Assembly (NCBI GenBank): GCA_017620435.1
Contig: JAFZQL010000022.1
Location: 1-5,359 of the forward strand
Length of the DNA: 5,359 nt
From: Erysipelotrichaceae bacterium
Lineage (GTDB): Bacteria > Bacillota_I > Bacilli_A > Erysipelotrichales > Erysipelotrichaceae
Direction of reading: 5' to 3'
Positions 1 through 4,589 of this stretch are shown here, in pieces. Positions within the stretch are counted from its first letter, which is position 1; every line of letters begins with the position of its first letter. Below the pieces are notes generated by a model. It worked only from the letters and a program-made list of their open reading frames with translations. It was not told where the DNA came from and did no database searches. A program made the position numbers and the translations under genes.

Positions 1-117
1 ACTCTGGATGAAAGAATCGCCGACGGCTTCTACTTTGCCAGATCGGTTGCCATGATCGAACAGATCCTGCAGGATCCCGTCCTGCTGGAGGAACCTGTCA
101 GTAAGCCTATCGCATAG
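1..117 (+). CDS. C-terminal fragment of a 2-oxoacid dehydrogenase E2-like acyltransferase (CAT fold), partial at 5' end
   Basis: An open frame enters from the left edge and stops at TAG 115-117, giving 38 residues that begin TLDERIADGFYFARSV. The DERIADG segment lines up with the DHRxxDG active-site motif near the C-terminus of E2 acyltransferases, and with the HxxxDG motif of chloramphenicol acetyltransferases. It is followed by the usual amphipathic helix (ARSVAMIEQILQDPVLL) and a short polar tail. That is where such proteins normally end, so the stop looks natural. In the family the motif His is the catalytic base that activates the thiol or hydroxyl substrate; here Glu (fragment residue 4) occupies that place. 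This fragment may therefore be a divergent or non-canonical member rather than a working pyruvate or branched-chain dehydrogenase E2. Only the tail is visible, so no lipoyl domain or substrate can be judged. The assignment rests on one motif and its position. Confidence 0.55.
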   Translation, partial: TLDERIADGFYFARSVAMIEQILQDPVLLEEPVSKPIA

Positions 118-142
118 CTTTCTGCTATACTGAAAGCAGAGG
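117..142 (+). promoter_or_regulatory. Inverted repeat overlapping the corA ribosome binding site, with two alternative pairings
   Basis: TTTCTGCT (119-126) can pair with AGCAGAGG (135-142) as an 8-bp stem with two G-U pairs and an 8-base loop. This would bury the AGAGG core (138-142). The same left arm can instead form GCTTTC (117-122) with GAAAGC (132-137), a 6-bp stem that leaves AGAGG free. The two structures exclude each other. Both pairings are seen directly; any regulatory role is inference. It would matter only on transcripts that read in from the upstream gene, because the possible promoter at 124-131 would start RNA inside the repeat. The arms are short and could be chance. Confidence 0.35.
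124..131 (+). promoter_or_regulatory. Possible extended -10 promoter element for the corA unit
   Basis: G124 lies just before CTATACT: the box TATACT at 126-131 matches TATAAT at five of six positions and is preceded by TGC (123-125), the TGn of an extended -10 element. No recognisable TTGACA-like -35 lies 16-18 bases upstream, which extended -10 promoters can tolerate. A start 6-7 bases downstream would give a leader of only about 13 bases, barely including the ribosome binding site. The alternative is that corA is transcribed by read-through from the upstream gene, whose stop is only 33 bases away; no terminator lies between them. Confidence 0.35.
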
Positions 143-150
143 AAAATAAT

Positions 151-1068
151 ATGTACTATCTGATCGAACAGACATTAAGACCCGTAAGCGAAGAAGAATA
201 CAAAAAAAGCCGGAAAGCGCGTGTTGCCGTTTTAAACAGAACGGAATGGGAAAAGAAAAAGAAGGATCTTCCTTTTACCATGGAGATCGACAGGGAACTG
301 GAACAGATGCTGACAACAGAAGCGAACGTCAACTTCGATTCTTTGTCCGGGACTTTCTCGATTCCCGATCGTTCCAATCTGGACAACGAGGACTTCCGTT
401 TTGCCTATGCCCTGAACAAGAGAAACGTCGTTTTTGTCGATGACAGCGGTTATGTGAAGAATGCTCTTGAAGAAATCATCAGGACCAAGAAATGGAATAC
501 GCCTTGTCTGGAAAGATTCTTTTACGATTTTCTGGACCAGATCGTGAAAGACGACCTGAGGATCATGGAGAAGTTCGAGAAACAGCTGGATGAGATGGAG
601 GCCGGAATTCAGAAGGATGATAAAGACATTTCTCTGAATGAAGCCAACTATATCAGGGGATCTATCCGTTATCTGCTGATCCACTACGAACAGCTTATGG
701 ATCTGGCACAGGAACTGGATGAGAACGAGAACGGCTTCTTCGACGAGAAGAATCTGCGTTATTTTACTTCCTATATCAGCAGACTGGATCGGCTCTACAA
801 CAACGCGGCATCCTTAAGGGACTATTCAATACAGATCAGAGACCTCTATCAGGAATCGATCGCCGTGAAGCAGAATAACATCATGACTCTGCTGACGGTC
901 GTTACAAGCGTGTTCATGCCGCTGACGCTGATCACGGGCTGGTACGGCATGAACTTCAAATATATGCCGGAACTGAATGTGGAGCTATCCTATCCGGTCG
1001 TGTTTATCGTCTGCATCGTGATCGTCATCGTTTCGATGCTGTACTTCAAGAAAAAGAAATGGCTGTAG
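151..1068 (+). CDS. corA: CorA-family magnesium/divalent cation transporter
   Basis: This 305-residue protein is predicted to be a pentameric inner-membrane channel for Mg2+ (some members carry Co2+ or Ni2+). Residues 1 to about 130 form the cytoplasmic alpha/beta domain. Residues 130-240 are highly charged and helical, matching the long stalk helices of the funnel. TM1 spans about 243-263 and is followed by the signature YGMNFKYMPEL, with the GMN selectivity motif at 266-268. TM2 spans about 281-298 and ends in the basic tail KKKKWL, also typical of the family. It is somewhat shorter than the roughly 350-residue Thermotoga maritima CorA, the loss being N-terminal. In the pore loop Lys269 follows GMNF where the Thermotoga protein has Glu; the later Glu273 is kept. 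The start is supported by AGAGGAA at 138-144, six bases upstream. It is followed after 15 bases by a hydrolase gene and is probably co-transcribed with it. Family assignment is secure; the exact ion is not. Confidence 0.95.
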   Translation: MYYLIEQTLRPVSEEEYKKSRKARVAVLNRTEWEKKKKDLPFTMEIDRELEQMLTTEANVNFDSLSGTFSIPDRSNLDNEDFRFAYALNKRNVVFVDDSGYVKNALEEIIRTKKWNTPCLERFFYDFLDQIVKDDLRIMEKFEKQLDEMEAGIQKDDKDISLNEANYIRGSIRYLLIHYEQLMDLAQELDENENGFFDEKNLRYFTSYISRLDRLYNNAASLRDYSIQIRDLYQESIAVKQNNIMTLLTVVTSVFMPLTLITGWYGMNFKYMPELNVELSYPVVFIVCIVIVIVSMLYFKKKKWL

Positions 1069-1070
1069 AT

Positions 1071-1077
1071 AGAGGAG
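1071..1077 (+). promoter_or_regulatory. Ribosome binding site of the alpha/beta hydrolase gene
   Basis: AGAGGAG lies six bases before the ATG at 1084, entirely inside the 15-base gap after the corA stop. It fixes the hydrolase start and leaves no room for a separate promoter or terminator, so the two genes very likely share a transcript. Confidence 0.75.
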
Positions 1078-1083
1078 TGTAAG

Positions 1084-2118
1084 ATGAGAAAAGAACTGTT
1101 AGTCGCATCCGCAATAGCGTATCTTCTGTATCGGCTGAATGCGAAGACTTCTACGAAGAAGATCGAAGGCGAGAATGCAGTCAGTGAACTGAGAATGATA
1201 CCGATCAACGGTACGGAGCTTGCGGTCATGATCAGAGGAGCGGACAGAAACAATCCGGTACTGCTTTGTGTAACGGGAGGCCCTGCGGGCAGCGAGATCC
1301 CTTTGATCAGAAAGTACGAGACGGAACTGGAGAAACACTTTACGATCGTCCACTACGACCAGAGAGGTGCGGGAAAGTCTTTCTCGTTCAAAGAGGATTA
1401 TAAAGACATCAACTATCATCAGCACGTGGATGATCTGATCGCTTTGACGGAGTATGTCAGAGAATATCTGAACAAGGACAAGGTCTACATCATGGGTCAT
1501 TCCTACGGAACCTATCTGGGTTCGCTGGCTGCCGATGAGAAGCCGGAGTATTACGAGGCCTATATCGGTATCGGCCAGATGGCGGATACGGCCAAGGCGG
1601 AATACTATTCACTGGAGTCATGCATCGAAGCGGCAAAAGAGAAAAACAACATCAGGGATGTCAAATACCTGGAGTCGATCCGGGAGAAAGTCAGAAACGG
1701 CGAGATGTATACGCCTCGGGCCTTTGTGCACAAGTACAAGTTTGCGGAACGTGAGGATCACCATGAAATGTCGGATCTGATGAAGAACATTCTATTCGGA
1801 CCGGAATACAATCTGATGGACGGAATCAAGATGTTCTATGCGGCCGGGAAGTATGCGATGCCTTTGGCCATGCAGGCGGTCAAGGAACCGTTGACTGATG
1901 TGATCAAGGAGAACAAGATCCCATCCTACTATCTTCTAGGGAAGTACGACGGCATGACGCATACCGCTGCCGCAAAGGAATATTTCGATTCTTTGGGCGG
2001 GGATGTCGAAAAAGAATTCATCGTCTTTGAGAATTCCGCACATTCTCCGCAGATCGAAGAAAACGAGAAGTTCGTCGACTGGATGTGCAATCATTTATTA
2101 AAAGAAAAAGAACTGTAA
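1084..2118 (+). CDS. Alpha/beta hydrolase, proline iminopeptidase-like (peptidase S33 type), possible N-terminal membrane anchor
   Basis: This is a 344-residue serine hydrolase. Residues 5-18 (LLVASAIAYLLYRL) form a short hydrophobic stretch followed by Lys-rich sequence. It could be a membrane anchor, which cytoplasmic proline iminopeptidases lack. The core fold begins near residue 36. TGGPAG (64-69) sits at the place of the HGGPG oxyanion-hole motif, YDQRGAGKS (91-99) is the characteristic second motif, and GHSYG (138-142) is the nucleophile elbow with Ser140. A probable cap domain covers about 165-260. Asp289 in GKYDG and His320 in NSAHSP complete the catalytic triad. The family releases N-terminal proline or hydrolyses esters, amides and related small substrates, and sequence does not tell which here. 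The motif His is Thr64 in this protein. All catalytic residues are present, so activity is expected; the natural substrate is unknown. It lies between corA and a polytopic membrane protein gene, 15 and 27 bases away, in an apparent operon. Confidence 0.88.
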   Translation: MRKELLVASAIAYLLYRLNAKTSTKKIEGENAVSELRMIPINGTELAVMIRGADRNNPVLLCVTGGPAGSEIPLIRKYETELEKHFTIVHYDQRGAGKSFSFKEDYKDINYHQHVDDLIALTEYVREYLNKDKVYIMGHSYGTYLGSLAADEKPEYYEAYIGIGQMADTAKAEYYSLESCIEAAKEKNNIRDVKYLESIREKVRNGEMYTPRAFVHKYKFAEREDHHEMSDLMKNILFGPEYNLMDGIKMFYAAGKYAMPLAMQAVKEPLTDVIKENKIPSYYLLGKYDGMTHTAAAKEYFDSLGGDVEKEFIVFENSAHSPQIEENEKFVDWMCNHLLKEKEL

Positions 2119-2132
2119 ACTGCATATAGAAA

Positions 2133-2138
2133 AGAGGA
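2133..2138 (+). promoter_or_regulatory. Ribosome binding site of the membrane protein gene
   Basis: AGAGGA lies seven bases before the ATG at 2146, in the 27-base gap after the hydrolase stop. It supports that start over the internal Met9 and Met16 codons, and no terminator-like hairpin is seen in the gap. Confidence 0.7.
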
Positions 2139-2145
2139 TAAGAAT

Positions 2146-2835
2146 ATGAGAGAACTGTTGATCAGTACGATGGCTCCGGTGCTTTGGGTCATGACTATTT
2201 TTGATGCCGTAGCGATTTATTTCATGATTAAGGAATTCAGAAAAGGGAAGGTCGACAGGATTCCGTTACTGACGGGGATCCTGTGTCTGGGCCTGTTTTA
2301 TGATTCCCTGATCCTGGCCAGCGGATGCTTTTTGCAGTACGGCACGCTGTTTCATCATCTCAGCCAGCTGAGATACATCCTGCACTGTACGCTGATTCCG
2401 TTGCTGTTTCCGATCTGTGCCTATTCTCTGACTGAAAACAGAACCATCATTAAAGTCGTCTGGATCCTTTCAGTCATTATAATGATCCTGGGTCTTGCGG
2501 GCGGTATCATGGTCGTCACGGAACCAAGAACGGTCGGACTGATCAGACGTTATGCTTCTTCCGATCTGACCGGGAAGTTCTCCAGTACGCTGACCTCCCT
2601 GCTGGATACGGTTCCTGTATTCATCATGATCGGCATCGGCATCTATCTGTGGATCAGGAAGAAGAATCCGAACATGTTCTTTGCGGGCTTCTTCATGCTG
2701 CTGTTCACACTGCTGGGGATATTCCTGGGCAAGGATCCATCCGGAGACAGGAGTCAGAGCCTGATGTTTTATATCTCCATGTTCGGAGAATCGTTCATGG
2801 TCTACTTCCTGTGGCGTTTCATCAGGAAGAAATAG
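2146..2835 (+). CDS. Unrecognised polytopic membrane protein, about seven transmembrane helices
   Basis: I do not recognise the family of this 229-residue protein. By eye it has seven hydrophobic segments near residues 9-28, 39-61, 75-96, 101-124, 153-171, 177-195 and 206-226. Positive charges cluster after segment 1 (KEFRKGKVDR), after segment 5 (RKK) and at the C-terminus (RFIRKK), which suggests an outside N-terminus and a cytoplasmic C-terminus. Several polar or charged residues appear to lie within helices: Asp20, Asp53 (FYDSLILASG), Arg76 and His80 (LRYILHCTLIPLL) and Glu215 (FGESFMVYFLW). Such buried charges are more typical of a transporter, receptor or membrane enzyme than of a plain scaffold. 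No soluble domain, signal peptidase site or ATP-binding motif is present. It is the last gene before a strong terminator and is probably co-transcribed with the hydrolase and corA. The coding call is firm because of the clean start, hydrophobic pattern and terminator; the function is unknown. Confidence 0.82.
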   Translation: MRELLISTMAPVLWVMTIFDAVAIYFMIKEFRKGKVDRIPLLTGILCLGLFYDSLILASGCFLQYGTLFHHLSQLRYILHCTLIPLLFPICAYSLTENRTIIKVVWILSVIIMILGLAGGIMVVTEPRTVGLIRRYASSDLTGKFSSTLTSLLDTVPVFIMIGIGIYLWIRKKNPNMFFAGFFMLLFTLLGIFLGKDPSGDRSQSLMFYISMFGESFMVYFLWRFIRKK

Positions 2836-2843
2836 TTTCACGT

Positions 2844-2870
2844 AAAAAGCCCCCAGGGGCTTTTTTGTTT
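2844..2870 (+). terminator. Rho-independent terminator of the corA-hydrolase-membrane protein unit
   Basis: AAAAAGCCC (2844-2852) pairs perfectly with GGGCTTTTT (2857-2865) around the tetraloop CCAG. The T-rich run continues to 2870. It begins nine bases after the stop codon at 2833-2835. The A-tract facing a T-tract is the classical intrinsic terminator pattern and marks the end of the first transcription unit. Confidence 0.92.
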
Positions 2871-2886
2871 GATCAGGATATATAAT
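2858..2886 (+). promoter_or_regulatory. Probable promoter of the glucosidase-dehydrogenase unit
   Basis: A perfect -10 box TATAAT lies at 2881-2886. The -35 region at a 17-base spacing (2858-2863, GGCTTT) is poor and falls inside the right arm and T-tract of the preceding terminator, so promoter and terminator overlap. The expected start near 2892-2893 would leave a leader of only about a dozen bases. This is the only sequence between the terminator and the gene, which supports the call despite the weak -35. No cre-like or other operator palindrome is visible in the gap. Confidence 0.55.
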
Positions 2887-2890
2887 GATA

Positions 2891-2896
2891 GTGAGG
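2891..2896 (+). promoter_or_regulatory. Ribosome binding site of the GH13 glucosidase gene
   Basis: GTGAGG lies seven bases before the ATG at 2904 and only four bases after the TATAAT box. If transcription starts at the usual distance, the site sits at the extreme 5' end of the messenger. Confidence 0.6.
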
Positions 2897-2903
2897 TATC
2901 GAT

Positions 2904-4589
2904 ATGAAAACAGAATGGTATAAGAATGCGGTAGTCTATCAGATCTACCCGTTCAGTTTTAAAGACAGCAACAACGACGGCTGGGGAGACATCGAAGGCA
3001 TTATCTCAAAACTTGACTACATCAAGGATCTCGGGGTAACGGCGATCTGGTTCTCTCCTTTGTACAAGTCTCCGGACTACGACTACGGCTACGACATCAG
3101 CGACTACAAAGACATCGACGAGAAGTTCGGAACCATGGCCGACTTCGACAGACTCTTAAAAGAATGCCACAGACGGAATCTGAAGGTGATCATGGACATG
3201 GTCATCAACCATACATCCATCGAACATCGATGGTTCAAGGAAGCGGTTAGCTCTCCTGATTCCCCGTACCGGGACTACTACATCATCCGCGAAGGAAAGA
3301 AGGAAAAAGGAAAGCTTCTTCCGCCAAGCAACTGGGTTTCTTCCTTCACCGGCTCGGCCTGGGAAAGGATTGGAGATACCGACGAGTTTTATCTGCATCT
3401 TTTCTGCAAGGAACAGGCGGATCTCAACTGGGAGAATCCCAAGGTCCGGGAAGAGATCATTGATATTCTGAATTTCTGGCTGAAGAAGGGCGTGGACGGT
3501 TTACGTTTTGATGTCTTCAACATGTTTTCAAAGGTTTATCCGATCCGGGATGATGTGGACAGACACACGTATCAGAAGGGCGCCCAGTATTTTGTGGACG
3601 GTCCGAGGATGCATGAATTCCTGAAAGAGCTGAATGAAAAGGCGCTCTCCCTGTATGACAGTTATACGGTCGGAGAATCCTACCGTCCTTCCAAAGAAGC
3701 GGCACTGGCTTACGTGAAGAAAGAAAACCATGAACTGGATACGATCTTCAATTTCGCCCATCTGGAAGCGGATAATATCGGCGGTCTGAAATTCTTCTGG
3801 AAACCTTTCAATCTGGAACAGTTCAAAAGAGGTTTCTTTGAACCGCAGAAGGATTACTACAAGGACGGATGGAACACGCTGGTGCTGGAGAATCATGACT
3901 GTCCAAGAAGCGTCAGCCGTTTCTCCATCGATACGAAACATTACCGCTATGAAGCCGCAACGATGCTGGCGACGCTCACCTATATGGGCTTCGGTATTCC
4001 GTTCATCTACATGGGTCAGGAGATCGGCATGGTCAACTGCGACTTCAGGAACATCGACGAGCTGAAAGATCCTGTTTCCCATTTCGTCTACGATCTGATG
4101 CACGGCTACGGAATGCCGGGGAAACTGGCTTTCTCTTTCATCAGGTACGGAGCCAGAGACCACGCCAGAGTGCCGATGGCCTGGAACGATTCGATCAACG
4201 GAGGATTCAATGCCGGAAAGCAGCCGTGGCAGAAAGGCGATACCTCCTACAAGCAGATCAACGTAGAGAAAGATCTAAACAGCGAAAGGTCGATCTACCG
4301 TTTCTATCAGAGACTGCTGGACCTCAAGAAAAACGATCTTGCCGCCATCTATGGCGAAACGAAGGAATATGATCACGACAACAGAAGGATCATCGCCTAC
4401 AGCCGGGAATATGAAGGAAGGAAACTCTTCGTCATGGCCAACTTCAGCAAGAAGGAAACCGTCTATCAACCGGATCCGCAGTTCATGAAAGGCAAGATCC
4501 TGCTGAACAACTATGATGATCTGAAATGTGATGGAACTAAGGTCAGCCTGAAGCCTTATCAGGCTGTTGTAATGGAAGTAAAGATATGA
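2904..4589 (+). CDS. GH13 alpha-glucosidase, oligo-1,6-glucosidase / trehalose-6-phosphate hydrolase group
   Basis: This 561-residue retaining glycosidase has the usual length for the group and no signal peptide, so it should act in the cytoplasm on imported oligosaccharides. It releases glucose or glucose 6-phosphate from short alpha-glucosides. The (beta/alpha)8 barrel begins at residue 5. DSNNDGWGD (21-29) is the calcium-binding loop and GYDISDY (62-68) shapes the -1 site. The conserved regions are DMVINH (98-103), QADLN (171-175, region V), GLRFDVFN (199-206) with nucleophile Asp203, GES (257-259) with acid/base Glu258, and ENHD (329-332) with stabiliser Asp332. A beta-sandwich C-domain covers about 490-561. 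Val204 after the nucleophile is the residue associated with alpha-1,6 preference in Bacillus oligo-1,6-glucosidase and streptococcal DexB. QADLN, instead of the common QPDLN, also occurs in E. coli TreC, so trehalose 6-phosphate remains possible. No PTS permease or regulator gene is beside it to decide. Cys333 replaces the Gln usual after NHD. It overlaps the next gene by ATGA. Confidence 0.92.
   Translation: MKTEWYKNAVVYQIYPFSFKDSNNDGWGDIEGIISKLDYIKDLGVTAIWFSPLYKSPDYDYGYDISDYKDIDEKFGTMADFDRLLKECHRRNLKVIMDMVINHTSIEHRWFKEAVSSPDSPYRDYYIIREGKKEKGKLLPPSNWVSSFTGSAWERIGDTDEFYLHLFCKEQADLNWENPKVREEIIDILNFWLKKGVDGLRFDVFNMFSKVYPIRDDVDRHTYQKGAQYFVDGPRMHEFLKELNEKALSLYDSYTVGESYRPSKEAALAYVKKENHELDTIFNFAHLEADNIGGLKFFWKPFNLEQFKRGFFEPQKDYYKDGWNTLVLENHDCPRSVSRFSIDTKHYRYEAATMLATLTYMGFGIPFIYMGQEIGMVNCDFRNIDELKDPVSHFVYDLMHGYGMPGKLAFSFIRYGARDHARVPMAWNDSINGGFNAGKQPWQKGDTSYKQINVEKDLNSERSIYRFYQRLLDLKKNDLAAIYGETKEYDHDNRRIIAYSREYEGRKLFVMANFSKKETVYQPDPQFMKGKILLNNYDDLKCDGTKVSLKPYQAVVMEVKI
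4574..4589 (+). promoter_or_regulatory. Stop-start overlap (ATGA) with a weak ribosome binding site, indicating translational coupling
   Basis: The glucosidase stop TGA (4587-4589) shares bases with the ATG (4586-4588) of the next gene. The only Shine-Dalgarno-like sequence is GGAAG at 4574-4578, weaker than the AGAGG sites elsewhere in the window. Termination-reinitiation is therefore likely to contribute to translation of the dehydrogenase, and the two proteins should be made together. Confidence 0.65.

Noticed and set aside
63..76. Perfect 14-base palindrome GATCCTGCAGGATC
   Set aside because: It lies inside coding sequence for ILQDP in the acyltransferase helix and has no loop or partner copy in the window. 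Without a second copy or a binding-site match it is best treated as chance.
118..150. Mg2+ riboswitch (M-box or similar) ahead of corA
   Set aside because: The gap is 33 bases, far shorter than the known Mg2+-sensing RNAs, and no matching secondary structure is present.
156..684. Minus-strand open frames of 76 and 150 codons under corA
   Set aside because: They run antisense to a secure CorA gene, encode low-complexity Phe/Ser-rich or unfamiliar sequence and lack a convincing ribosome binding site.
2836..2903. Catabolite-repression (cre) operator before the glucosidase
   Set aside because: The interval is filled by the terminator, the TATAAT box and the ribosome binding site. No TGNAANC-type palindrome is visible.
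3528..4163. Minus-strand open frame of 211 codons within the glucosidase gene
   Set aside because: It is antisense to the catalytic core of a well-supported GH13 gene. Its length follows from codon bias on the plus strand, and it shows no recognisable domain.
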